From positions 1-62,649 of IMG/VR virus record IMGVR_UViG_3300042691_017208: 62,649 nucleotides of DNA; one strand, given 5' to 3'. Below the pieces are notes generated by a model, which saw only the letters and a program-made list of their open reading frames with translations, was not told where the DNA came from and ran no database searches. Made by a program: the position numbers and the translations under genes. Positions 21,615 through 29,546 of the stretch are shown piece after piece; within the stretch, counting starts at the first letter, position 1, and every line of letters starts with the position of its first letter. The stretch is from a virus.

Positions 21615-22358
21615 ATGTCTAATTATACAAGATTAACTCAAGATATTTTGTTGTATGAAAACTTTTTGACTAAAGAGGAGTCCCAAGCAATTATTGATGT
21701 TATGGAAGCTCAGGTTAAAAATGAAAAGTTGTCTTGGACACCAATTACATTTTATGAATCTTATTCTTCCGTTCTTCCGCAAGACGGTGACGAAGAACTA
21801 GAGCAATTCGGATTGCCTTCTGATTTTTTCTCTGTGCTTCAGAATAGAATAGTTGAAGCAGTTGCAGAGGTTCATGGAAAACAATTTTCCGATATTCACA
21901 AGATTGGTTTTCATGCTCAGAAGTGGGAGCCAGGAGCCTTTGCAAAAGAACATTCAGACAATACAGATTTAGAAGGCAACACTGGACCATTTGAAAGAAG
22001 CAGGTACGCTGCCTTCCTATACCTTAATGACGAGTTTGAAGGCGGACTACTAAAGTTCAATAAGCAAGATGAATTGATTTATCCTAAGACAGGTTCTCTA
22101 GCTGCTTTTGCAGGCGGGTTTGATAATACTCATGAGGTTACAATGATTACTTCTGGCATTAGGTACACGCTTGGATCATTTTGGGACGACAGAGACCAGA
22201 GTGCTTACCCTCAAGAAACAATTGATGCCTGGGACGCTGAAATGAAAAGAATTAGAGAAGAGCAAGAAGTGATAAAGGCTGGTTGGCAAGATGCACTAAA
22301 AGAAGGATATAAGTTAGATCCAGACGGAAATAAATATAAAATGGAGGAAAACGAATAA
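21615..22358 (+). CDS. prolyl-4-hydroxylase-like 2OG-Fe(II) oxygenase
   Basis: A 247-residue oxygenase. The triad is H113-S-D115 and H173, and R183 binds 2-oxoglutarate. Core strands are AAFLYLNDEFEGGLLKF and YPKTGSLAAFAGG. A Glu/Lys-rich C-terminal extension (about residues 195-247) is helical and not part of the catalytic fold. The ribosome site GAGGGG precedes the ATG. Its stop overlaps the next ATG (TAATG). Confidence 0.87.
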   Translation: MSNYTRLTQDILLYENFLTKEESQAIIDVMEAQVKNEKLSWTPITFYESYSSVLPQDGDEELEQFGLPSDFFSVLQNRIVEAVAEVHGKQFSDIHKIGFHAQKWEPGAFAKEHSDNTDLEGNTGPFERSRYAAFLYLNDEFEGGLLKFNKQDELIYPKTGSLAAFAGGFDNTHEVTMITSGIRYTLGSFWDDRDQSAYPQETIDAWDAEMKRIREEQEVIKAGWQDALKEGYKLDPDGNKYKMEENE

Positions 22359-23122
22359 TGCAACTAGAAGAAAGATTACATGAAAATGTTTACATGTATT
22401 CGGATGTAATTGAGAATCCTCAAGAAATTATTGATTTAATCAATAAGCTGGATTCTGACGAAAGAGTTCACAAGGTTATTCCTAAGTGGAACAACTGGAA
22501 CTCAAGCAGCAGAGATGGAAATATCTTTGGTAAGAAAAAAGATTTCAATCTAGCTGAAGTAGAAGGTTTAGATCCAGAAGTTAGAAAGGATGTAGACTTA
22601 ATTATTTCTACGATTAGAAATGCAATTAGAAATATTGCAGAAGCTTTTATTGTAGACAGAGGTCTGAAGGGAGAGCCAAACGTTTCTCCTTTCGTAGGTA
22701 TTTCTAAATATATTCCAGGTTGTGCCATGGGAGCACATTTTGACAGACAGGCTGGAGATAACAGTTTAGAGTGGTCAATTATCATTTATTGGAACGACGA
22801 TTATGAAGGTGGAGAAATATCATTTGTAATCAGACCAGAAGACTTAAGACTAGAGGTTAATGGTCATTTGAGACCACCAGACGACGCTCTAGATCCAAGA
22901 ACTAAAGACATGGTTACATTTACTGCAAAGCCAAAAGCTGGTAGCGCACTAATATTCCCATCTACTGACCCATACAAGCATCAAGTTCATATTATGAAAG
23001 AGGGAGAAAAATATATTACTCCAGGTTTCATATTTGTAGATGGCTATGTTGTTGGTGGACCAGGAGGTCCTTCAGAGGAGTACATCAAAGCTTATCACGA
23101 GCAAATGAATGGAATGATGTAG
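22358..23122 (+). CDS. prolyl-4-hydroxylase-like 2OG-Fe(II) oxygenase
   Basis: A 254-residue oxygenase with triad H127-F-D129 and H208, and K218 at the co-substrate position. Core strands are SIIIYWNDDYEGGEISF and KPKAGSALIFPS. A charged insert of about 30 residues (near 160-190) lies between them and may shape the substrate groove. The C-terminus has a GGPGGPSEEY loop. It is translated immediately after the previous gene. Confidence 0.87.
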   Translation: MQLEERLHENVYMYSDVIENPQEIIDLINKLDSDERVHKVIPKWNNWNSSSRDGNIFGKKKDFNLAEVEGLDPEVRKDVDLIISTIRNAIRNIAEAFIVDRGLKGEPNVSPFVGISKYIPGCAMGAHFDRQAGDNSLEWSIIIYWNDDYEGGEISFVIRPEDLRLEVNGHLRPPDDALDPRTKDMVTFTAKPKAGSALIFPSTDPYKHQVHIMKEGEKYITPGFIFVDGYVVGGPGGPSEEYIKAYHEQMNGMM

Positions 23123-23920
23123 TTGTCTTTTGATAACATTGAAGTGGAAGTTCTTCACCCTAAAATTTGGGTTTTTAAAAACATACTAACTCAAAGTGAT
23201 GATTTAATAAATTATCTAAGGGGTGAAGAATTTTCTAATCAATGGATGCAATGGTATTCTTTCGGAGAAAAAATTTATCTTCCTATAGGAGGATCTAGTT
23301 TTGAAAAATTTCCATCTGATTTAGAATGGTCTGAAAAAATAACGCTTGAGTCTTCTAAAAACAAATCACTTCAAGAATTTACCGATTCTTTTTATTACAT
23401 AACAAAAAAATATACTGAGTCTCAAGGAATAGTTTTAGATAATTGGGAGTTTGGTAGCCCAGATTTGTGTTACTATAATGAAATGTCTGGTGTTTCTGGA
23501 ACCCAGGCCATGAATTATCATACTGATTATCAGCTAGAAAGAGATTACGAGCCAGGCATGAAATTTGAAACAACTTCTGTGTTTTACCTAAATGATAATT
23601 ATGATGGTGGAGAAATATGTTTTAAGGTATTCGAAGAAGACTATTCAAAAGTTTTACACAGAATATCGTACAAACCATCAAAGGGAGATGCAATAATTTT
23701 CCCATCCAAGCACCCCGTCTATCATGGAGTAAAAATTGTTGAAAACGGAACTAAGTACATAATTAGAAGTTATTGGAAATATTGGCAGGACGGAACAGAA
23801 GAATACTACAATGATAAAAACTCTATGGGCGTAGAAGAGTTTGAAGAATTTTTAGATCAAAGACACAAAGACATTTGGAATGAAATTGTTAGTAAAACTC
23901 ATGATGATGTAACAGGATAA
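23123..23920 (+). CDS. prolyl-4-hydroxylase-like 2OG-Fe(II) oxygenase
   Basis: A 265-residue oxygenase. The triad is H133-T-D135 and H201, with K211 for 2-oxoglutarate. Core strands are TSVFYLNDNYDGGEICF and KPSKGDAIIFPSKH. The TTG start directly follows the upstream stop and has only a weak ribosome site, so re-initiation is likely. The next in-frame Met (residue 42) would remove the entry segment. Confidence 0.82.
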   Translation: MSFDNIEVEVLHPKIWVFKNILTQSDDLINYLRGEEFSNQWMQWYSFGEKIYLPIGGSSFEKFPSDLEWSEKITLESSKNKSLQEFTDSFYYITKKYTESQGIVLDNWEFGSPDLCYYNEMSGVSGTQAMNYHTDYQLERDYEPGMKFETTSVFYLNDNYDGGEICFKVFEEDYSKVLHRISYKPSKGDAIIFPSKHPVYHGVKIVENGTKYIIRSYWKYWQDGTEEYYNDKNSMGVEEFEEFLDQRHKDIWNEIVSKTHDDVTG

Positions 23921-23922
23921 TC

Positions 23923-24525
23923 ATGAATATAAATAAACTTTTACCAGACATTTATGAGGTTGAAAATTTTATAACAGAAAAAGAACAGTCTCTTATTCTA
24001 GACCAGATAAAGTTACTAGATGAAAGTTACTGGTATGCAATGGATAAGAATGCATACGAGTTTAATTTTTGGGATGGCAAAATAATAGATCCAATGGTTC
24101 ATGAACTAAATGATAATCTTTACGATGGCATAAATGTTAAATGTAAAAAGATTTTTGATTCGTTTTTAGAGATTACTGGAATAAATATTGCCAGATACAC
24201 TAAAGATGATTTTTTAGGCACACACAGGGATTATTGGAAATACGATGAAGATTATCATATAAGATACGGTCTTGTTATATATTATAATGATGATTACGAG
24301 GGCGGAGAGATAGAGTATCCAGAACTAAATCTAATACATAAGCCAAAAGCAAGGTCCATGTTGATTCATGGTGGAAACATATTACATGGAACGCTGCCAG
24401 TTAAAAGTAATAATTATAGATATATATCTACAATGTTTGTTAAAGGATCTAAAGATAAACCTGCAGTTCTAAGCAAGGAACTGTTTGATGGAATAGAGGA
24501 ATCAGATGGAACAATTTATAGATAA
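23923..24525 (+). CDS. prolyl-4-hydroxylase-like 2OG-Fe(II) oxygenase
   Basis: A 200-residue oxygenase, the shortest of the array. The triad is H101-R-D103 and H155, and R166 is the co-substrate Arg. Core strands are GLVIYYNDDYEGGEIEYP and KPKARSMLIHGG; here the usual Gly after KPKA is Arg. AGGATA precedes the ATG. It overlaps the FkbM-like gene by 20 bases, so hydroxylase and methyltransferase are made together. Confidence 0.86.
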   Translation: MNINKLLPDIYEVENFITEKEQSLILDQIKLLDESYWYAMDKNAYEFNFWDGKIIDPMVHELNDNLYDGINVKCKKIFDSFLEITGINIARYTKDDFLGTHRDYWKYDEDYHIRYGLVIYYNDDYEGGEIEYPELNLIHKPKARSMLIHGGNILHGTLPVKSNNYRYISTMFVKGSKDKPAVLSKELFDGIEESDGTIYR

Positions 24526-25108
24526 AAGAAACTTTATAAGTTCTTCGGACTCATTTGCACTAGACATCCTGAATTATAAGAGGGATGGATACTATGTTGA
24601 AATGGGTTCAGCAGACCCCATTAAGGGAAATACTACTTATAGAATGGAAAAAGATTACGGATGGAAAGGACTAGGGTTCGACTTAAACGAACAGCATGCT
24701 AAAAACTATAACTCGGTTAGATCCAATCCATGCCTAGTAGAAGACGCAACTAAATTTAATTACCTAAAGTATTTTGAAGAAAATAATTTTCCAAAACAAA
24801 TAGATTATCTTCAAATTGATATAGAGAGTCCAATGGACAGAGGCGGGAGACCTCAGCATCCGATAGGACAACCGCTTTTAGGTTTAATTGCTTTGCCACT
24901 AAATCATTATAGATTCACTGTCATTTCTTTCGAGCATGAGTTTATAATTCATTATAAAAATGCTTCTTTGAGAGATGCACAGAGAGAAATTTTAGATAGC
25001 CTCGGCTATTCATTAGTTTGTAAAATTGGCCATGAAGATTGGTGGGTTGACTCTACAGTTATTCCTTACCAAGACTACAAGTGGTACTCTAGATTTGAGT
25101 CGCCATGA
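24506..25108 (+). CDS. FkbM-like SAM methyltransferase
   Basis: A 200-residue protein with the FkbM-type class I methyltransferase pattern: GYYVEMGSADPIKGNTTYRMEKDYGWKG (SAM motif I and following strand), FDLNEQHAKNY, VEDATKFN, then IDYLQIDIES and a late VISFEHE strand. Family members O-methylate sugars or small molecules. It overlaps the last hydroxylase gene, so it may act on the same target. AGAGGA lies 5 bases before the ATG. Confidence 0.7.
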   Translation: MEQFIDKRNFISSSDSFALDILNYKRDGYYVEMGSADPIKGNTTYRMEKDYGWKGLGFDLNEQHAKNYNSVRSNPCLVEDATKFNYLKYFEENNFPKQIDYLQIDIESPMDRGGRPQHPIGQPLLGLIALPLNHYRFTVISFEHEFIIHYKNASLRDAQREILDSLGYSLVCKIGHEDWWVDSTVIPYQDYKWYSRFESP

Positions 25109-25575
25109 CAGCTGCTGGACAGTTAAAGCAAGAACATGTCGATGTTGTTTCTAGCTATCTTAATGATGTTTCCTCTAAAAAGGCAACATCTTATATGCTA
25201 ACAATATCTAGAGATGGTGAGTCCCCAGTAAGAACTATCATATTCTATGACAATGCAATAGATGCATCTGAAGCATACAATATGTATAAGGACTGGGGTT
25301 TTGCTAGACAGTACTTGACAGTAACATTATATGAGCCATCTGGAAGAATAAATCAAAAGGTGTTTAAAAGAAATCAGGCGGGGGATCCAACTTTTTTAAG
25401 ACAAAATTACTATGATGTTGCGGAAGCCTTAAATGATTTAAAACCTTTTCTAGAAAAGGATGTATACGATAAGGCATGTGCCAAAATAGCCACCTCTTTT
25501 GCCAAAGATAATTGGAGATTTGATCCAGAAAGGTTTTTAAAAACAACTGGATCGGATATCGTGTTAAACGGATAA
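25105..25575 (+). CDS. hypothetical protein
   Basis: A 156-residue protein of unknown family. An alpha/beta start (YMLTISRDGESPVRTIIFYDNAIDASEAYNMYKDWGFA) resembles a small sandwich in which a strand pair is followed by a helix. The C-terminal half is helical. ATGA overlap with the methyltransferase stop shows coupled translation. No catalytic motif is seen. Confidence 0.6.
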   Translation: MTAAGQLKQEHVDVVSSYLNDVSSKKATSYMLTISRDGESPVRTIIFYDNAIDASEAYNMYKDWGFARQYLTVTLYEPSGRINQKVFKRNQAGDPTFLRQNYYDVAEALNDLKPFLEKDVYDKACAKIATSFAKDNWRFDPERFLKTTGSDIVLNG

Positions 25576-25578
25576 AAT

Positions 25579-25587
25579 TGGTATAAT
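25579..25587 (+). promoter_or_regulatory. extended -10 promoter, leaderless gene
   Basis: TGG-TATAAT, then six bases (ATAGTT), then ATG at 25594. The spacing predicts a start on or next to the A of ATG. Confidence 0.65.
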
Positions 25588-25593
25588 ATAGTT

Positions 25594-25761
25594 ATGTCAC
25601 CATATCAAAGGCATCCAAGAAGGCATTTTTCAAATCAAATGAAAAATCCTTATTTCCATAGCAAACACTATCAAGAAGAACATACTTCTACTGAGGTGAA
25701 AATAGAAAAAGCTGCCCTGAGCTTTATTCATTTTTTCAAAAAGATATTCAGCAAAAAGTAA
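25594..25761 (+). CDS. small basic hypothetical protein (leaderless)
   Basis: A 55-codon frame between two leaderless-type promoters, rich in His, Lys and Arg (SPYQRHPRRHF near the start) and ending in a Phe/Lys segment, FIHFFKKIFSKK, that could be an amphipathic membrane-surface helix. No family is recognised. The exact promoter-to-ATG spacing is the main support. Confidence 0.55.
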   Translation: MSPYQRHPRRHFSNQMKNPYFHSKHYQEEHTSTEVKIEKAALSFIHFFKKIFSKK

Positions 25762-25767
25762 AGCTTC

Positions 25768-25776
25768 TGATATAAT
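25768..25776 (+). promoter_or_regulatory. extended -10 promoter, leaderless gene
   Basis: TGA-TATAAT followed by AAAATC and the ATG at 25783. It lies 7 bases beyond the stop of the small basic gene. Confidence 0.65.
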
Positions 25777-25782
25777 AAAATC

Positions 25783-27504
25783 ATGTCCTACTATACTTCA
25801 ATTTTTAAGGACAGCCCACTAGGTTTCTGGAAGCTTGATGAGAGTGTGGGCAATGTGGCGTATGATTATTCTGGATGCGGAAATCACGCTGAGTATAACA
25901 ATTTTGTAGATGAAAAGATATTTCCATTGATTCCTCAAGGAGTTTCTGGAACAACAATAACTAGCACATCTTATATCAATTTTCCAATAACAAAAGACTA
26001 TTATGGGAATAACTCATCAGAAGCTTTTGGGACAACAAAAACTTCGGACAACGATTTTTCTTTAGAGGCATGGATATACCCAAAGTCAATAAACTCTTTT
26101 ACAAAAATTTTAGGAACATCTAACGACTTAGGGATTTATTGGGATCAGGGAAATATTGTTTTTTCAGTTGGCTCAGAAAAAATTTCTTATACCCTGCCTA
26201 ATACAAATAAAACTATGCACATTGTTGCAGTATATAAAAAGCAATTAATATCTTTATACATAGACGGAGTTCTTGTTAGGTCTAAAAAACTAAATAATTT
26301 TAGATTTTCCAATAATTCAATTTTACTTTCTTCTGGGCCATGTTCTGCTGGTGAAAGTTTTGTTATAGATGCACCAGCAGTATACAGGTATGCATTAAGT
26401 ATAAATCAAATTAAAAATCATTACTTTAAATCGTCAACTGTTACACCATCACAGATTGCTTCTTTAAACTCTGGAGTTATATTTAAATCAACAGAGAAAC
26501 ATCAGCCAGAAGCAGATAAGTTTATGTTTCCGTTATCAAAAGGATGGGATTACTTTTCAAGTGCGGAATTGGCTTATGATGAAATTAAAAACACTATCTA
26601 TTTAAAGCCAGGGAAATTATCTGGAGAATTCGTAGAAGCAGTTTCTTTATCAATAAGAAAAAATTATGTGTCTTCAAAAATAGAATGGCTGGGCGGAGAG
26701 GGAGTGTCTGTCTTTGTTTCAACTGATGAAATAACCTGGACTCAGTGTGAGAATGGATCTTCTATTCCAAACCCAAATAATAAAAAAATAATATATGTTA
26801 AGGTGCAGTTTGATTCTTCTGATTCAACAGAGTATACTCCAGAACTACATTATTTAAGTTTGTTTTTTTATCAAGAGAAGAAATTATTTGCACACAATGG
26901 AACTGGATATATATCTTCTAATCAATTATCTGGAGATATAGACCTATCTAATTTAGAACACCCAGTTCTTGCAAGAGCCAAAAATGATGGCATAGTTTGT
27001 AAATCAGCAGGGTTTAAATTAACTACAATTAATTCAATTTTAGATTTAGAATTTATATTTACACCTAAATCTTTGTCTGCGGGATACTTGGTATACAACA
27101 TGACTGAGGGCACCGAATACAGCCTTTCCTGGGCCTCTGGAGGCTCTATCTCCAAGTCTGGGATATCTGAGCTATACATAAATGGACAGGACGCCACAGG
27201 GGCTACAAACATATCTTCTTATATCAATATAAATGATTCAAATCATATATTTATCAAATTCAATTCAGAGATTACGGGAGACACCTGGTTTAATGTAAAG
27301 TATCAGTCTGGATCCTGGAGCGGGCTTTTAGACAATAATACCTACAAAAATATAACCATATATTCAAATAGTGATGCTGATCCAATAAATAACTATCAAC
27401 TTTATATGGGCAATAACTCTTTAATAGTAGAGGATTCGGACATCACCATGACAGAACTAGATGTGTACACATATTCTCCAGACTGGGTACGTATATCAAA
27501 TTAG
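25783..27504 (+). CDS. LamG/concanavalin-like virion protein (leaderless)
   Basis: A 573-residue beta-rich protein. Residues about 10-215 form a LamG/concanavalin-like domain: GFWKLDESVGNVAYDYSGCGNHAEY, FSLEAWIYPKS, IVAVYKKQLISLYIDGVLV. Such domains bind glycans and are common in phage adhesion and baseplate proteins. The remainder is beta-sandwich-like with no clear family. No ribosome site is present, in line with the leaderless promoter. It lies between the modification genes and the head genes. Confidence 0.7.
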   Translation: MSYYTSIFKDSPLGFWKLDESVGNVAYDYSGCGNHAEYNNFVDEKIFPLIPQGVSGTTITSTSYINFPITKDYYGNNSSEAFGTTKTSDNDFSLEAWIYPKSINSFTKILGTSNDLGIYWDQGNIVFSVGSEKISYTLPNTNKTMHIVAVYKKQLISLYIDGVLVRSKKLNNFRFSNNSILLSSGPCSAGESFVIDAPAVYRYALSINQIKNHYFKSSTVTPSQIASLNSGVIFKSTEKHQPEADKFMFPLSKGWDYFSSAELAYDEIKNTIYLKPGKLSGEFVEAVSLSIRKNYVSSKIEWLGGEGVSVFVSTDEITWTQCENGSSIPNPNNKKIIYVKVQFDSSDSTEYTPELHYLSLFFYQEKKLFAHNGTGYISSNQLSGDIDLSNLEHPVLARAKNDGIVCKSAGFKLTTINSILDLEFIFTPKSLSAGYLVYNMTEGTEYSLSWASGGSISKSGISELYINGQDATGATNISSYININDSNHIFIKFNSEITGDTWFNVKYQSGSWSGLLDNNTYKNITIYSNSDADPINNYQLYMGNNSLIVEDSDITMTELDVYTYSPDWVRISN

Positions 27505-27532
27505 CTCAGCGTCATTTTGTGTGACAAAAGGC

Positions 27533-27561
27533 TGGACTTAGGCTGTCATTAGTGGTAAAAT
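27533..27561 (+). promoter_or_regulatory. promoter of the head operon
   Basis: TGGACT (27533-27538), a 17-base spacer, then TGG-TAAAAT (TAAAAT at 27556-27561). ATG follows nine bases later. Upstream, TTTTGT-GTG-ACAAAA is a small inverted repeat that may be an operator. Confidence 0.5.
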
Positions 27562-27570
27562 GATGTGTAT

Positions 27571-27909
27571 ATGGATATCAAAACTAGCTATAAGGTCAAA
27601 GAAGGCGAAACCACAATTGGTGTTTATGTCTGGGAGATGCCAGACGGACGCTGGATCGGAGACGATGAGGGAAACTTCTTGTCGGTGGCATCACGTAAAG
27701 ATAATAGACAAAAGATTGAAATGCTGGCTAAAGCAGTAAGACATTATGGAATTGAAGAAGGAAAGCCTAAGTTTTTAGAAGGCAGTAGAAAAATTGACGA
27801 CGAAGAGTTTGAGTATCAAAAACAAAGATTAAAATGGGGACTTACTCCAGATCCGTTGGATATAGGAAACTATAAGGATGAAATGAAAAAGTTAAAGGGT
27901 GGGAAATAA
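27571..27909 (+). CDS. hypothetical protein upstream of portal
   Basis: A 112-residue protein with an N-terminal beta section (TTIGVYVWEMPDGRWIGDDEGNFLSVAS), then charged helices. It sits directly before the portal gene with a one-base overlap, as small accessory genes often do. A GTG two codons earlier (27565) is an alternative start. The short promoter distance means the transcript has little or no leader. Function unknown. Confidence 0.6.
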   Translation: MDIKTSYKVKEGETTIGVYVWEMPDGRWIGDDEGNFLSVASRKDNRQKIEMLAKAVRHYGIEEGKPKFLEGSRKIDDEEFEYQKQRLKWGLTPDPLDIGNYKDEMKKLKGGK

Positions 27910-29492
27910 TGGAGTTTATTGATGATGAAGAAAACTCGATCAGCGAAATAGAAATTTCTAATGCGGCTGATTGGGTTAAGTACAATAGCCCAAAGAACAC
28001 CATCAGCAATGATCCATTTAAGGTGGAGGGCGAAGACATATCTAAGATATCTGGATTAGGACCTACATTCAGAAGAAAGATGAATCGTGACCTGCAAAAA
28101 AGATTTGTAGGTGTGGATGGAACTGCTACTCAGCAAAATCTATTACAGCAAGCAGTAACTGGCTATGCTATGTTTGACTTGATCGAGCCACCATATAACC
28201 TAGAATATCTTTCAAGAATTTATGAAATTTCTCCATACAACTACGCTGCCATAAATGCAAAGGTGTCCAACATCGTTGGACTTGGTTATCAGTTTGTAGA
28301 ATCAAAAAGAGCAAATGATGCGTTAGACAACATAGAAGATGAAAAGCAGCTTGCAAGAGCTAGAAAAAAGCTAAATAGAATTAGACAAGATTTAAATGAG
28401 TGGCTTGAGTCAGTAAACGAAGAAGAAACATTTACTGAAACTCTTATTAAGGTGTATACAGATTTAGAATCTACAGGAAATGGATACATCGAGATTGGAA
28501 GAACAACAAGAGGCGATATAGGATATATTGGACATATACCTGCTAAAACAATGCGTGTAAGAAGATTGCGTGATGGATATATGCAGTTGCTATATGGAAA
28601 GGCAGTGTTTTTTAGGAACTTTGGAGATCAAGAGACTCCTAATCCAATTACAAGTGCAACAGATCGCCCTAATGAAATTATTCATTTAAAGAAGTACACT
28701 CCAACAAATAATTATTATGGAATACCAGACATTATTGCATCTCAAAACGCAATGGCTGGAAATGAATTTGCTGGAAAGTACAACCTAGATTATTTTGAAA
28801 ACAAGGCGGTGCCAAGATATCTTATTACAGTCAAGGGCGCAAAGCTTTCGGGTGAATCAGAAAGAAAACTTTTAGAGTTTTTCCAGGTAGGCTTAAGAGG
28901 TAAAAATCATAGATCTCTTTATATTCCTTTGCCCCCAGACTCTGCTGATTCAAAAACTGAATTTAAAATGGAGCCAATTGAATCTGGAGTTCAAGATGGG
29001 TCATTTAATACTTACAGAATTTCAAATAGGGACGAAATATTAATTTCTCATAGAGTTCCTATAAATAAAATAGGAACCCCTGCTGGAGTTAATTTAGCAG
29101 TCGCTAGAGACGCAGATAAAACATTCAGGGAGCAGGTTTGTGGCCCTGCCCAGGCTAATTTAGAAAAGAAATTAAATAAGATTATTGAAGAAAAGACAGA
29201 CGCTTTAACAATTAAATTTAATCAGTTGGCCCTTAATGATGATGATACTCAGTCAAAAATTGATGAAAGATATTTAAGATTCCAGGTAATTACACCAAAT
29301 GAGGTTAGAATTAGAATGGGATTAGTTCCTAGAGAAGGTGGCGATGAGGTCGTAGATCTTCAAGCCCAGGCAGCAGAAGCAAAGGCTCAGGCAATGCAAA
29401 CCAGAACTAGGGACCAAGAAAGATCTGCAAATTCCCCAGATACCTCTGGGGAAGGCCGAAATGCAAAAGGCGACGGCAGACAAGTCGAGTAG
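27909..29492 (+). CDS. phage portal protein (PBSX-like)
   Basis: A 527-residue portal protein forming the dodecameric ring through which DNA enters the head. Conserved parts include ISPYNYAAINAKVSNIVGLGY, the clip/stem region TLIKVYTDLESTGNGYIEI, and YGIPDIIASQNAMAGNEFAGKYN and LRGKNHRSLYIPLP typical of PBSX-family portals. The C-terminal 60 residues are Ala/Gln/Arg-rich and flexible. The ribosome site is GGTGGGAA. It is followed by the protease/scaffold and capsid genes. Confidence 0.88.
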   Translation: MEFIDDEENSISEIEISNAADWVKYNSPKNTISNDPFKVEGEDISKISGLGPTFRRKMNRDLQKRFVGVDGTATQQNLLQQAVTGYAMFDLIEPPYNLEYLSRIYEISPYNYAAINAKVSNIVGLGYQFVESKRANDALDNIEDEKQLARARKKLNRIRQDLNEWLESVNEEETFTETLIKVYTDLESTGNGYIEIGRTTRGDIGYIGHIPAKTMRVRRLRDGYMQLLYGKAVFFRNFGDQETPNPITSATDRPNEIIHLKKYTPTNNYYGIPDIIASQNAMAGNEFAGKYNLDYFENKAVPRYLITVKGAKLSGESERKLLEFFQVGLRGKNHRSLYIPLPPDSADSKTEFKMEPIESGVQDGSFNTYRISNRDEILISHRVPINKIGTPAGVNLAVARDADKTFREQVCGPAQANLEKKLNKIIEEKTDALTIKFNQLALNDDDTQSKIDERYLRFQVITPNEVRIRMGLVPREGGDEVVDLQAQAAEAKAQAMQTRTRDQERSANSPDTSGEGRNAKGDGRQVE

Positions 29493-29509
29493 TCTTACTC
29501 AACTGTTAT

Positions 29510-29538
29510 TTGCCTTTTGATATATAGAAATCTATAAT
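29510..29538 (+). promoter_or_regulatory. promoter of the protease/capsid genes
   Basis: TTGCCT (29510-29515), a 17-base spacer, TATAAT (29533-29538). ATG follows after eight bases without a ribosome site, so the gene is likely leaderless or nearly so. Confidence 0.6.
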
Positions 29539-29546
29539 ATACACAT

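Noticed and set aside
25364-25546. Minus-strand 60-residue frame
   Set aside because: Antisense shadow of the 25105 gene with no start signals.
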